In this document: in pieces, positions 38,596-51,879 of the stretch | How the letters are laid out: every line of letters begins with the position of its first letter | Position numbering within the stretch: position 1 is the first letter of the stretch | Assembly (NCBI GenBank): GCA_025890175.1 | Contig: JANPYM010000006.1 | Coordinates: 652,376 to 716,375 of the forward strand | DNA: 64,000 nucleotides | From: Ciborinia camelliae | Taxonomy: Eukaryota > Ascomycota > Leotiomycetes > Helotiales > Sclerotiniaceae | Direction of reading: 5' to 3' | The notes under the pieces: model-generated | Databases searched by the model: none | What the model saw: the letters and a program-made list of their open reading frames with translations, nothing else | Told to the model about the DNA's origin: nothing | Position numbers and translations under genes: made by a program

Positions 38596-41313
38596 TCAAA
38601 GACCCAACCCAATACCCTTCGCTCTCCCCTTCCTCACAACCTCCATCGCTTGCCCAACCGCATTAAGATCGCCCAGCAACGTGACATGCCCGCGATCACT
38701 GCGCACCTTCCCACCCCTAACCAGCTGATACCCAAGCGGCAACATGGCTTCCTTAGCCAGACAAACCCCATCGCCGCTCGCAAACGCCAGATTCTCATAA
38801 ACATCGGCGCACGGGATCCCATCGACGCCGGCCACCTTGGCTCCGTAGACCGTGGGGATGGATTTGCCATAGATGACGGCCAAGGGGGGGTAGCGATTGG
38901 CATCCGAGAGCGCGGCCCGAAAATGTAATTCTTGTTTGAATTGCAATGTTTCGGCGAGGGTGCGACGGAGATAGGCGATTGCTTTATCGCGGGGAAGGGT
39001 TACGACAGTAGAAACTGAGGAGGGTGGGTTATGATTTTTACTTAAGCAATTGCCCATTTGAGGTGCTAGAGTACGATCGGTACCATCGATTCCACGGAGT
39101 AATTCTGCTGCTCGGCTGGTTTTGGATTGATCGTCGTTCTCGTTGCGATTATTAGAACCAATATATGGTGAAGAGGACGTTGGAGTATTTGTGCCTGAGC
39201 CTGAACTTGAACCAGATCCCGAGCCGGGTTTCTTTCCAGTCATCGTGGTGAGACTCGACAGACTGTTTGGTAGTTGAAGATTGAGAATACTGCCAATGCC
39301 GCTCGCACCTTGAGAAATTGGAGGTAGTGGTTGATCTGTAACAGGAGACCAGCGATATTTGATCCAATCATCCAGATTGAAAAAGTCGACGGGATATTTC
39401 TCTCTTGTATGAAGATCGAAGAAGCATTCTCCATTTTCAGGAAGAAGCAGGAAACTGGTTCGCAGTGTGAAATTTACTTGAGCAGTTAATACCCTTGAGC
39501 TTAGTAGGACAGCATCTCCATTTCTGAAGGGACCTAGAATGTTCACACAAGATTGCGGAACACCAGCATATATAACTCCACTGAAAAGCTCTGGCTTTTG
39601 ATTCACAACATGTCGCGTGATCAAACCTCCCAATGAATGCGCGATCACCAAAGCACCAGTAGGCTTTTCTCCATTGGGACCTGGTTGATTAGAAGGTAGT
39701 GTCTCGAGGAAGGCTTTAAGCTTTCGACTCAACAGATGTGGACTTAACCTCCAATCATAACCATAATCCCATACTCTCAATTTTCCATTCTGGGCATTTT
39801 CGCAATTACGAAGTCGCTTAAACAGCCGCCTAGATATGTCTACTGGTCCAATATTCTGAAGCATCCCGGATGCGAATATGCTTTCCTCCATTCTCTCCTC
39901 GTCTTCCGGGTTCAGACCAACTTCCAAATCCACCTTACGTATATTGAGTCCTACCTTAACAGGTACCCAAAGTTGTTGATGTGGAGGTTTAGCGGATCGA
40001 AGTATCGATCCTCGATATCCACCCATGATCACAACATCTCCAGTCAAATGTTCCATAGCCGTATCTAAAGCATTGGCAGGTTTCGTCGATGACCGATTAT
40101 TCTCATTACAGAAGAAGGATTCGGATTTCGCGAACGTGGGACACGACTCGACCGGTTTCTTCTTTGTCGCGGTTGGTAATATGTCTGAAGGTGCATCAGT
40201 ATTTGGTTTTGATTTGTATGACGTTGTGCTGTAATTCAAGAAGTTCATGCTAAAGCCAAAACTGGGTACGCGGGGCATACTTGGCATACTAGGCAATTGT
40301 GGCATTCGAAAGGTCGATCGATCTTGAAAAGAGTCTCTGATAGCTTTAGCTCGAGAGTTAACTTGCGTGCGGTGGTTTTCGAATCTTGTATCATCACCTA
40401 GTGATGAGGTTCGAGATAAGCTATGATATAGTAAAGAGTCATCAGATGTAGCTCTACGAAGAATTCTTGGCCGCTCTGCTGTGCTATTCTCAGATGTGCC
40501 TTCATTCTGAAGCTGTGAACTACCGTGATGTTGTGATGGTCGGTACTGAGCTGTTAGATGTCCATTTATCTGACTAGCACCTGTAGATGACGAATCCTCT
40601 TTTGAACGAATAGGCGAATTACCAAAAGGGGAGAACGTGGCACTTCTTAGGGAGCTAATGGATGACCGGGATTTATGATTTGAGCTTGTTGATGTACTAA
40701 ATAAGTTCCCCACTTGAGACATTGAAGGTAGCCCTTTCGGCAGAAACTTTTTGAGTGCGTCAGCGCTACTAGATAATGAGCTCTGACGTTTCCTCCCAGT
40801 GCTGAATACGCTAGCCATTGATGATGTACGACCGTCATTTGGTGGTTCTGTCACCACTATTGGCTTCGGACCAGCCCGCCATGGCGAAGGCGGGGATTGT
40901 AGAGAGGAGTCGGGCTTTGGTGAAAGTTTTGGTGATGGTAATTTTTCCACCGACTTTCCCTCCACCTTTGTTTCTCTTGGTTCCATCAGTTCCTCCTCAT
41001 TTAATGGCCCAATTGTTTGTGGTTCCGCTGGCGGAGTTTCGGGGTCGCTATCAAAATAACCTCCTTCCAAGTTATCCATGGCTGCAGCCTTCTCTGCAGC
41101 AGGTGTTCTTGAAGACTTCAAACGCGAAGCTGCATGACTGAGTGATACCCCGATGATGGATTGTGCATCCTCATCTGATATATGAGGAATCGCCATTGTT
41201 TCCGCTTCGTCCGAGAATTCATCGCTGAATTCGTTTTGATCTGCCGCAATAGTATTTGATGTTGAAGCATCTAACGGCTCGTTGGCATTTTGAGGGGTGG
41301 TACTTGAAGCCAT
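38596..41313 (-). CDS. LCAT-like alpha/beta hydrolase (lipase/acyltransferase family)
   Basis: Predicted lecithin:cholesterol acyltransferase-like hydrolase, 905 residues, single exon. Residues 1 to about 420 are Ser/Pro-rich and probably disordered. The catalytic part starts near GDVVIMGGYRGSIL and has YGYDWRLS, typical of the LCAT/PDAT group. The nucleophile elbow is AHSLGG with S560. Likely triad partners are D848 (SGDGV) and H876 (DRGHVTLLGD). A Gly/Ser-rich insertion (GKKPGSGSGSSSGSGTNTPT) splits the catalytic region. No signal peptide or clear membrane anchor is seen, so it may act in the cytosol or at membranes; substrate unknown. Family members use phospholipid, diacylglycerol or sterol acyl donors and acceptors. 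On the coding strand the stop codon is followed at once by a run of 17 T. I am confident of the fold, not of the reaction. Confidence 0.9.
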   Translation of the reverse strand: MASSTTPQNANEPLDASTSNTIAADQNEFSDEFSDEAETMAIPHISDEDAQSIIGVSLSHAASRLKSSRTPAAEKAAAMDNLEGGYFDSDPETPPAEPQTIGPLNEEELMEPRETKVEGKSVEKLPSPKLSPKPDSSLQSPPSPWRAGPKPIVVTEPPNDGRTSSMASVFSTGRKRQSSLSSSADALKKFLPKGLPSMSQVGNLFSTSTSSNHKSRSSISSLRSATFSPFGNSPIRSKEDSSSTGASQINGHLTAQYRPSQHHGSSQLQNEGTSENSTAERPRILRRATSDDSLLYHSLSRTSSLGDDTRFENHRTQVNSRAKAIRDSFQDRSTFRMPQLPSMPSMPRVPSFGFSMNFLNYSTTSYKSKPNTDAPSDILPTATKKKPVESCPTFAKSESFFCNENNRSSTKPANALDTAMEHLTGDVVIMGGYRGSILRSAKPPHQQLWVPVKVGLNIRKVDLEVGLNPEDEERMEESIFASGMLQNIGPVDISRRLFKRLRNCENAQNGKLRVWDYGYDWRLSPHLLSRKLKAFLETLPSNQPGPNGEKPTGALVIAHSLGGLITRHVVNQKPELFSGVIYAGVPQSCVNILGPFRNGDAVLLSSRVLTAQVNFTLRTSFLLLPENGECFFDLHTREKYPVDFFNLDDWIKYRWSPVTDQPLPPISQGASGIGSILNLQLPNSLSSLTTMTGKKPGSGSGSSSGSGTNTPTSSSPYIGSNNRNENDDQSKTSRAAELLRGIDGTDRTLAPQMGNCLSKNHNPPSSVSTVVTLPRDKAIAYLRRTLAETLQFKQELHFRAALSDANRYPPLAVIYGKSIPTVYGAKVAGVDGIPCADVYENLAFASGDGVCLAKEAMLPLGYQLVRGGKVRSDRGHVTLLGDLNAVGQAMEVVRKGRAKGIGLGL

Positions 41314-43586
41314 TGTCTGGTTTCGTATTTTGTTCCCGATTATTTCCTGCTTTATAACTGTTTACATCAAATATTTTCTAATCTTCCATCATCAACATCA
41401 TCATTCAAAAATAATGTGGCAGGAAAGAGAAGAAGAAAGCTGCAGACGTATTCCGCTGTTTCCGGATGTATGATAAGCCTTATGGATCCTCCAACACGAT
41501 AACAAACAATATTACCATTACTAGATTATGGGGATCGTGGGATTAATGAATTCTTTCATTTTGACTCTGAGTTCTCTTGGTCTCTTGGTCTCTTGGTCTT
41601 TGGACTCGAGTTTTTGAAAAGAGCTCCGAAAGTTTCGGGTTCAGTTCGTTGTCCATTATTATTGTGCCAGCAAAATCAATTCAATCCCTTGCAATTGACG
41701 TAATCCAGAAATGGCAGTGGATCACGGATACGCGGAGTTGATTGTTGGTTGAGGCTGTATAAAAAAAAAGCTTTCATTAGGTGTTAATAAAAATGTACCT
41801 ACCTGGGTACCCAAGGTGGTTTTGGTTGTCTCTTTGGGTATGTACGGAGGTAAGAAAGATCAATGTGGGTGGATAGATGGGGGGGATTCTCATCCAGATT
41901 CTCATCCAGATTCCATAGGTATGCCGGGAGTATATCCTCTAATCATTGTACGCGTATAGCAAAACATCAACATCAACATCAACATCGTATTTATTATTGA
42001 TATTATTATCGAGAGAAACTTTGAAAGAGGGAAGAAGAGAAGAGAGGAGAGGAGAGGAGAGGAGAGGAGAAGAGAAGATTGCATAGGTATGATATGAAGT
42101 GAACCCCCTTCATTAATGAAATCTATCATAAAGGTGGGTAGAACAACAACAACAACACAACACAGCAGTAATAATAATAAGTTGCTACAGTACCAAGAAA
42201 CATCGGTTTTCGGTAACCGGTATCAAAATGCATCTGAATGAATTGAATTCTTGGCAATCCACAATTAAATTTTCCAAAACCCGACGGATGCGACGGGGGG
42301 CGCTAGGGACGGGATTGATTGATTGATGGATTAGGTACTTATGATAGGTATGGATGGATGATTATGATCCATGATCCACCGCCCGACGATAACCGACCTT
42401 ACTCAAAAAATGATGGGCTCAATGGACTGATGGAACTTCCCGCCTTTTCTCCTTTTCCGTCTGGGTCGTCCCTCCTTCTCTAGGATGGATCCGGATATGG
42501 ATATCACAGCACCCCCTTTTTAATAATTGATCGTAAGCGGAGGTAGTAAATACCTAGGTAATAAATAGTAAGTAGGAAGTAATATATGTTTCGTTGGATT
42601 CGCTACAATTATAAGCCGCCATCGAATGCAAAAGTAGGTATTCATTCGTATTCGCACAGGGATGGAAGCGAGTAATTATTAGTCGAAGTAGGATTCTGGA
42701 TTCCGGATTCTTCATACTCAAAGTACCTACATATTTCCAAGATACAACAGACGGATGGATGGATGGATCATCAACGCCATTGCTTATTTCCCACGGATTT
42801 GGATGTGTATCCAAGTCAGTCTTCTAATTTCTACTGGCCGTGTGCGTTAAAGGTTCCCGAGGTCCAGCTAGGATAAATTCCCGACCTGATCGATCCATTG
42901 CACAGCCCCTCGCCCGTGCCTTACGTTTTCAGGGGCGAGATGCAACATACTTTCCGAATTGGATGCTTGAAACCATGCCCAGGTGAATCGTGATACAGAT
43001 GGTGGCTCATCATGTTCTTGGCAATCCGGGGAAGTTTCATTCAAATTCTCTCATGTCAATTTGATACCAATCAATCAATTAATCAATCAATCAATCAATC
43101 GGTTAAAGGCTCTTTTAACAATTCGTTTCACTCATACAATCACAATTTCAGTCTTTAATTCAAGCACAAAACGAAGGGAAAGGTTTGAAAGGCAAAAAGG
43201 GTTATATCAAAAAATTTCAGAATTCTGGCTATTCAGATACTTGAAGACAAGAAAGGAGGAATGGTCAACAAACCCTCTTTCCATAGTACCAAGCAAAGCA
43301 AACCCCCATGTATTCAGAAATGTTTCCATCCCACGATCCGTAAATGCCACTGGTGAAGTCCAGAATTAAGAAATTAACATTGATGAGAAGAAAATGCGCA
43401 AAGGATGAGGTTCTGGTCCCAACTTGTCGGGGCCCAGACCAGGCTCTAAAGAATAACAAAGTAAACATCAACACCCCCAAAGGTATCTATCCCCTTTTCG
43501 TAGACCGGGCAATACGTAGGAGCCTGTACCGTCCCAAAAACGGAGGAAAATGCGTAAAAATTGTCGACCATCGATGACTCAGATGC
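41314..43586. other. Intergenic region, no gene seen
   Basis: Holds the promoter side of the LCAT-like gene and the 3' flank of the GPI-protein gene. There are purine-rich GAGAG repeats (about 42028-42078), an (ATCA)n run (about 43070-43100) and several TAGGTA strings. No open frame over 130 codons and no family motif. Confidence 0.5.
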
Positions 43587-44622
43587 TTACAAGAGGAAAG
43601 CAGCGAGACCGAAGACAGCGGCGATGGCTGCACCTCCAACTTGAACGTTGGTAGCACCACCGGTGAAGGTAAGTGGGGTGTTGGAAGCAGATGGGTTGGT
43701 ACCGTTAGCTGGGGTGGAGATGTATCCGGTGGAAGATGGGTTGGCGGAAGCAGCTGGGGCACCTGGGGCGGTCTCGAGTCCAGAGAGGGAGATGGTGGAG
43801 TAGATGACGGTTGGGACACAGGTGGTGATGGCAACGACGGAGACCGAGGCAACTGGGGTGGAAACGACACCGAGAGCAGAGGTGGTGGCGTAGACGGGGG
43901 TGAGGGTGTTGGCTGGCTTGGTGGAGGACCCGGCAACTGGTGCGCTGCTAGCTGGGGCGGACTCAGCTGGTGCACTTGGGGATGCACAAGCGGTTTGTCC
44001 TGGAAGCATGGAACCAGATGAAGCACATGGCAAAGATGAAGCTGGAGCGCTGGAAGCTGGTGCAGATTCAGCTGGTGCACTTGGGGATGCACAAGCGGTT
44101 TGTCCTGGAAGCATGGAACCAGATGAAGCGCATGGCAAAGATGAAGCTGGAGCGCTGGAAGCTGGAGCGCTGGAAACTGGGGCGGATGCAGCTGGTGCAG
44201 TTACAGATGCACAAGCGGTTTGTCCTGGAAGCATGGAACCAGAAGAAGCGCATGGCAAAGAGGAAGCTGGAGCGCTGGAAACTGGGGCAGATGCAGCTGG
44301 TGCAGTGGAAACTGGGGCTGAAACCGCTGGTGCGCTGGAAGCTGGGGATGAAGCCACTGGTGCAGTGCTTGATGCCTCGCTGGAAGCTGGGGTGGTGGTG
44401 GTCTTTGGGTAGACGGTGGTGGTGACGTGGGTGCTGCGAGCTGGGCAGTCGGTGATGGTTGCGGCGCAGGAGGTGATGGTGATTTCCTCAGTGACCTAGT
44501 GTTTATTAGCCAAATGACCCTAAACCTCTCACCATATATCTTGTGCAACTTACATAGTCAGTGGAGGTGGCAGCCATGGCGGCACCAGCGAAGACGGAAA
44601 CGGCGATAACGGAGAAACGCAT
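43587..44622 (-). CDS. Secreted Ser/Ala/Pro-rich repeat protein, probably GPI-anchored
   Basis: Predicted cell-wall or plasma-membrane surface protein, 325 residues. Minus-strand exons are 44622-44554 and 44495-43587; the intron has a GTAAGT donor and a CACTAG acceptor, phase 0. The N-terminus MRFSVIAVSVFAGAAMA is a clear signal peptide. After a short region with three Cys (ITSCAATITDCPA) come three copies of a unit built around PCASSGSMLPGQTACAS separated by Ala/Pro/Ser linkers. The protein ends in a hydrophobic tail (VGGAAIAAVFGLAAFLL) after small residues, typical of a GPI-attachment signal. The composition suggests heavy O-glycosylation. A Cys pair C-x9-C in each repeat could form a small disulfide loop. 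It is not a CFEM domain, which needs eight spaced Cys. No orthologue is recognised. Confidence 0.88.
43955..44262 (-). repeat. In-frame repeats of 105-120 bp in the wall-protein gene
   Basis: Three copies of a unit; the same GATGCACAAGCGGTTTGTCC string starts at 43981, 44086 and 44206 on the plus strand. Spacing is 105 then 120 bp, a difference of five codons (one extra Ala/Ser/Pro block), so frame is kept. Such arrays are prone to copy-number change. Confidence 0.9.
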
Positions 44623-47600
44623 TTTGGATATTATTTGAAGGTTTGGGGTTTTAAAAGTGCTGAAGAGCTGTAATAGAAGAATGGAATATTTACTAAGTTG
44701 TTCTGGAAAGAATGGACGACCGTGGTCAAAAGAAGTATTTACGGATCTCGAGGATTGGCTTGGTTTGGATGAAGAGAAAGAAGAAGTTTCGATGGAGGAG
44801 GGGCAAGTCAACCCCATATAAGCTTGGGAGATTACACACTGATGAGAGATGGGGCTTGAGTGAATGACAAGGGACAGCTATTTTGAGCGGTCCATGTGGA
44901 GAGGCACCACACATTCACTCCACTAGAGGAGGCTCCTGGTCCCAATTCGTAGTTGGATTTACAGGGGAATTGTCCTTCAAACCGGTAGTCGTGCATAATA
45001 ACCTTTGCTCAGGCCAATGAGAGTATCCATTTGACACCGCTGCAAGAAGCAGGCTTAGCCTCCTCCATTTGACATCCACTTTAATTAATAGGAGTATGTA
45101 TCATGTATGATGGATGTTTTCCCCATTCTCGTGTTTGGTTCCTGGGATTCATTCACTCAACCTATGAGAAGTTGTACAGTTCATCCGTACCTTGCGATTT
45201 GATGTCTCGCGGATTGATCTTCATGTCCACAGATGGGAAGGCCGGACCAGAGAAAATGCATGGTTTGAGGTTTTGGTGGCTTGTGCCAAAGTGGTAATTA
45301 GTGATTTGATATGCTAAGGTTCTTTGTGAAAGTCTATTTTACAGACTACAGTTCTTCTAGTAATACAGGGTGCGATGATCTAATGCAGGAACATGACCAA
45401 TTAGCCGTTCCATTGGTTCAACGGAACCCCTATAAATTTAATTGAACATCAGTCTATTGTCTGATTAGGTGTCTAGAAGTGATTATTCACCCCCAAGATT
45501 CCTACGAATGTGACTATGAGGCGAAGGTTCTTTCTATGATAAATCCAGGTTTTAATTCTACAGATATGTAATTCAATCTTAGAATCAAGATCCTCCTATC
45601 TTATTACCTTTTCATCCTGATGCTTATTCAAAATAACGTTTATTTGTTCAAAGCTTCTATTTCCAGATCATTTCAAAATTCATCTTTCCTGGAGCCCAGG
45701 CCCAGGTGGCTGTTCCAACTTCTACTATGGCTGATGCCGTGTAGCCTGTCTCGACCCTCGACTCTCGACTCTCGAGCCTGTGATTACTTGAATGATTGTT
45801 TCAGAATTATAAATTTATATGACGGTGAAATACTTCGAAGTTCGTACAATCTCACTGCAGTATCTGACTCGAGCCACCTACCTGAACACTCATGATTCAA
45901 ATCCCAAATTAAATAACTCGAGGTCCAGCTTGATTAGACCGTGCCTCGCCTCGCCTCGCCTGCCCATTCTTTTTAAGCATCATTGATTCATTTATCATTT
46001 GAACCTGGTAGAGAACCATCCTTTTCAATTGTTAATCCTCATTATTGGGACGAGATGCTCCAAAATCGGTTGATCTTAATTTCAAATAAGCAAAAGAAAA
46101 TAGATTATACAGTGCGTTTAAGAGATTTGTTGACAGTATATCTGGAAGGTTTTCTATTTTCGTACGGGATTCATTCATGGAATGAATCCGCAAAATCCAT
46201 GGTGCCATTCATTATTAACTTGACTTATTAGCATGGTATATTTTAAGAAATGCCATGTAAATAAATATACTATTGTACTCGTAAAATTGAAGAATTTACA
46301 ATACGAAATACGAACTTCATCAATCATGTCCAATTCGGAATTAGTAATCCTAGGTATATTTCTATTCTAGCCAACTTCATCCGGGCCCCTTTACCAATTC
46401 AACTAATAATGTTGCCCGTGTTCACCATTTCACTTATTTTATTAATAAAGGACTCTCCCGATTTCATATTACACTACTCCATATTTTCTTCAACGAAAAG
46501 GAGGCGGTTTACTACCGAATTCGAAAACATGCATAGCTTTCACTCGGTCTCCTTTCACTGTTTTGATACACCGGCGTCTCCTGTGCGGTTCGCCCGTTCA
46601 CCGTTCACGGTGCACCGTTCTTCCCTCCACAATTCCGCCCAGCTTATCGATAATGCCGAGAGACTTCTCGAAGATTTACCGGTGAACCTCCATAGCCGCG
46701 AAAAAGGGGAAGGGGCTTGATGGAAGAGGTGTCTGTCATACAATAGTTCTTTACTTTGGCATTCATTCACATCCACAGACATAGAAATGGAAATGTTTCA
46801 TCCAACGCTGAGAATTTAATCATCATAGATTTATCAAATCTCGCTCTCTTCGATCTTTGGGAACTCCCTAAGCTTACTTTACATATCAAGTCCATTCTCT
46901 TCGCTCTAGAAGAGATGTCGAGTGTCTCGATCCAGACTATCCATATTTCAGTCGATATTATCATATGATGGAAATATCTTTTGACCAATCATCATAACAT
47001 GAAACTGACATACAAATTGGCACCCACAGATCGATAATTGTCGCCATCACCACATCACTCCATTACTATGGCCTCTCACGAACTTTAGAGCACGGTATAA
47101 GGTCACCAACCCCTTTAGGTCCCTGCGCACGCTCAATTGTTCATATCGCGTCAGAAAAATGAGATGTGTGGAAGATCTCGAGACAGCACATACATGTGAT
47201 GAAAATCTTGCCTTTTTTATATCGAAGAATCACAAATGGGGTACATGTATTAGCTGAAGAGCCTATTCATACCAGTTAGTCGCATCAATTCCGCAGTTGA
47301 TGAGATTGTTACACGAAGGAGGAAGTCAATACTATATCGATGATATATAACTCCCAACAACCAAAGAACTGTCACATACGACCATAGACTGAAGAGAATT
47401 GGGCATCCCGTCCGCTCTGCCATACACAAGCTTCAGATCGGTGGATTAGTAGTTGGGTGGGTGACCACCAGCGAATCCCCACTGTTGTATGTTTTTGAAG
47501 TTTTCTTTTTGCATCTTTGGATGCTCTTCAATCTTTATTTTGGCGGGCTGGCAACGAAGAGATTTTGGGGGAATGGGGACGAGAATGAGTTGGGGATAAT

Positions 47601-50600
47601 GGCACAACTGATATTAGAAATTCCGACGGTAGCGATGTTGGATGACTGTCACAAAACCACCACGTCCATTCATACCCAAGTTTAAATGGTTTCTACTGGA
47701 TTGGGCTGGTGGTGGAACTCTCATGTTTTATGTTTTGTTGGCCGGATAGTCACTTTCTGATGAATATCTGCTGCTATCACCAAGAACAACCCAGAGCGCT
47801 GGGTCTTGATTCAATATCAAATTATTTGGAAAACCATACTAGGTAATCATCACCATCACGGTGTCAAGCCAGGGAAAGTCACTAGTCCAATCAAGCTTTT
47901 GGCAAAAGGGTGCGATTAAGATATAATCCTACTACTGGAATCCTCGAACTGGTCCAGAACCCAAATAAGAATACCATGGAGAACAACCCTCCCCTGTCTT
48001 GGGCATAAATCTAATTGCAGAACCCCATCCAAGAAAGACTAATAAAGGGTACCGGGTACCATCTATCTATCATCAATAATCTCATAATGAAAACCCTTGC
48101 AAGCTCGAGAACGGACGGTCTGCTCTGCTATAAATATATCCCTACTGCCGAGTCTACGGAGATTTTTCTTCAATAGTAGCTTATAACCTTATTCTCGCCC
48201 ATCAGATAATATAAATATGCTTTCTCTGGTCATCCAAAGATACTCATTTGGGAACGGAAATTTTGTGTTTCATTACCTAGGTGCAAATATCGACGTTTCC
48301 TGTTCCGGATGTTTTACTGTCGATCGATTGCTCGAGGTCCCCAAGCTGCAAACGCTAGCTTGGGTTGTGATAACACCTCCCACTCAGACTTCAGCGTAGA
48401 TAACCTGCACTTTGTCTCCTACAATTTGTCTCTACCTACCTACCTACCTACCTAGTCTTAATTAAAAACGATGAAAATTATTAATACAAGATAACTTTTG
48501 ACTATTCAAATATGTCAGTGGAAGAGGCTAACGCGTTGGTTTGGGATGCAAGTTCGATGGGGTCCTTGGATCTTCGGGTTCTATTTTTGTCTTCATCTCA
48601 TTCGCGTTGCTTTCTTCAGTCCAGCTTCTTGTTGCTGTATGGAGGTCCATCGGATATCAGATCGCATCTACCCGTACCCCCAGATAGATAGATAGATATC
48701 TGTAAGAATATCTCGGGTGGTGTGGAATGGCCTCCGAGGTGATGCATCCATGGCGGATTATCCGGCTTTATTATAGATGTCTTGTTGCTTGGTAGTAAGA
48801 ATAGTTACCTACCTGCCTAACCAATTCTTTTCCAAGTCGTGTTATTAAAGTGATTTTCACTCAAAATAATCATGCATCTACGTCCTCGTTGTTCATGAGA
48901 TACTTGAGTACTTACTTACTTCCCTGGCTATGAAGGCGGCAAGGTTCATACTACCTATTCATATTCATTCTGTTCATCTTCATACCGCAGTAAGAGGTGG
49001 ATAACTCTAGGGTTTACTTTAGCTTAAACCCTCATCTGAATTCATATTGAAATGCCATTGGATTGTTGTTGTAATCCATTCCGGGCTGTTTTTAGCTTTC
49101 GCTATAGTGCTTGTCTGGTGTTTGTTTTAGATACTTATTACCTACCTACCTACTTACTATAAAACCATCTGCAGTAAGTCTAAACATTTCCTGGATCTTT
49201 ATTCCTTTAAATACGCCACCAGTATCGTCATGTCGATTATCAAACGAGTCTACCATTGACCTCCAGTTGTATCCCCCAGGCCCTTGAGCCAATGATTCTG
49301 CTCTCTCCACCCCTCTTGTGCGAGCCAAAATTTTCAAGCGTGGAGAATCCTTACGTAGGTAAAGATAAAATTGCGGAAGAGGCGGTGGATACCGTCGGTG
49401 GCAAATGAGTGAAGGCCTTGATTGTTGTTTTAATATCTAAATGCTTATGATGTTGTTGGCATTGATCTTACACCTCCACCTTTCTCATCTCACTATCAAT
49501 ATCAATATCAATATCACTAAAGTGATGGTGTTATTGTTGTTATATTCCCATATTTACCATCTTCTATATAAATAACCACTATCTAATGATACCTATGCAT
49601 CTCATAGCTATCTACATCTCCTCCGGTATATAAGCCTATGTAGGTACCTACTTCACGATAACCCCAAAGGGAAAAGGGCAATTCGCTGTTATGTAAAGTA
49701 GCACCATGCTACAGCTCATCCGTTTTCCCTCGAATGCCCTATCGAATGTATCCGAATAAGGAGGGGCAAAACTGCACTGTTCATTCGTAAATCTAGATCT
49801 TGCGAGCATTATATAGGTAGGTATCAGGTATCTATTGAGACGAGTAACAAGTTGGTTGAGACAGGAAGAGGGGATTGGGATTGGGATTGTTAAACTATAG
49901 CAATATCGGATGAATCTCAAGCATTGATTTATTTGCGAGGGCATAATCATACTAGGTTGATTACCTATGTTGACTTCGTTCTCTATTCCTTACAAACTCG
50001 TTCGTCCCTTTGTCCTCTTTGTCTTCTTTGTTCCCTTTATCCTCTTTGTCCCCTTTGTATTCCTTTACCCCTTCCCTTATTCATTCCTCTCCACAGAATC
50101 TCCATTCCTATTTTTACCACGAGAGAATATAAAGAAACCAAAAATACACATACTTCTTTATTACACAACCCTCGAGAATCCATCTCGCACTCATCTCATG
50201 GAACTCTGTATGCACACTAACTGGTATTATCCACTTGGGGGCCATTTTGATAGTGGAGGAGAGGAAGGAAGTGCATGATGAAGTGAAAGTGGAAGTGGAA
50301 TGGGAGTGAGTGTTGTTGAATTAGAATTTGATAATGATCAAAAACTCTTCTCACTGTCTTAAAAGTAAATTGTTATGGTTTATTACTTTTATCTATCATC
50401 TACTTAATTTAGCTGCCACCAACCAAACCCAATGTCCCTGAGGTCCGACATACTACCAACACAGGTTGCAGTTGCAGGATTACATCTCATATCATATATC
50501 AACGAGCTTTTGAAATTTGAGCTCCAGCATCTTACTACCTACCTATGTATTTCTCACCTTCAACTCGATCAACAATACCCATCGTTGTACCCCAGGACAA

Positions 50601-51879
50601 ACCCTCACAGGGCTTTTATATTGCAATCCGATACTCGAGTATGATATGGATGATATCCATGATCACATATCCATTGAACATTGCATATGACACAATGAAT
50701 CGGAATCTTACCCAACCTAAGTTCAGAAAACATGTACATTCTCGGAGTCATAACAGGAAATGTTCTCCGCACGAAATGAATATCCTATAAATACACGCTT
50801 CTTCTTTGACCCATGGCATCCAAAAAAAACCTCCTCTTCTTTGTCTTGTTGTTCTCTTAGGACAAAAGAACCCGAGTCGGCTTCAACCTCTTTGTTTCCT
50901 GTGATCCTCGCAAGGACACCGACAAATGCCAAGGGTGGAGGGGAGAGATCTTTGCTCTTTGGACGAGGAAGTTTAGAGTAGTGCTGCAACATACACCTGT
51001 GGAAAGAGTGTAGTACCATTAGAAATCAAGAGTTGAGGATTGGAGAAATCTAACTGGGCTGGATGTATATGCCTGTATGCCAGCCAAACAGACAGACAGA
51101 CACACCCCAATGATCCTCAATCCAAATCTAATGATCGCAGCCAAAAGCGCGCGGAACAAGCGTTCTTCTCTTACCAAAAAGAAATCCATCTGCATATTGT
51201 GTTTGTGTGTTGTGGACCACGGGTGATGATAAATTTTGGGACGGTGATGTTAACGGTGGAGGGGTATTTAAAAGGGGGCCAGGAAAAAGATAAAACGAGA
51301 GAGAGAGAGTTAGAAAGGTTATTATCAAAATTCGATACATTTTGGTTGTCGTTTTATTTTATGAGTCGTCCTCAAGGTATATAAAAAATTAATATTTTTT
51401 CCTTGTGACCAGATGGACAGGTCTCATCATATTATAGGAAAATTGTCGACACCAGGAAGAATGAAGCCTGAATATTTCCTCTAAATACTTCAAGTTTGGC
51501 ACCAGGTAGGTTGTGTCCGACTTTGGGTATTTAAACTAAGAATCGATTGTTCTTGTTTTCAGATCTCATATGGGGGGAATTGCCTACTTTTGATTCACTT
51601 AAAAATTCACAAAATCATTGGTCGCATTGCAAATGGAAAAATTGTATTATTTATTAATATTTTATTATTTATTATTAAGAAACTTGCCAGAGTCCAGCTC
51701 TAGTCAAGATTTGATGATGTGATATAAAGAAATAAGACTTACCGATTCTTCTTTGCCGGGGCTTACCTCTTCTTATATATAATGAGATACTAATGAGATA
51801 CTCACTTACCTCTTTTCTTTGCGTGTGTGGTGACTTACCTCGTTCACCTTCTCTGGGGTTCTCTCGGTCCGGTCCTCAC
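44623..51879. other. Gene-poor region between the GPI protein and the nuclear protein
   Basis: About 7.2 kb without a supportable gene. The start holds the GPI-protein promoter. Further in there are short CGACTCT and CGCCT repeats (about 45756-45961), a (TACC)n run near 48433-48453, TAGGTA strings and an AT-rich block at 51635-51680. Open frames stay at or below about 115 codons and lack motifs. No tRNA or rRNA was recognised. The end overlaps the donor-like array described under findings. Confidence 0.5.

Noticed and set aside
43900..44425. Plus-strand ORFs of 151-170 codons with repeats
   Set aside because: Antisense to the repetitive GPI-protein gene, which has signal peptide, intron and GPI signal on the minus strand.
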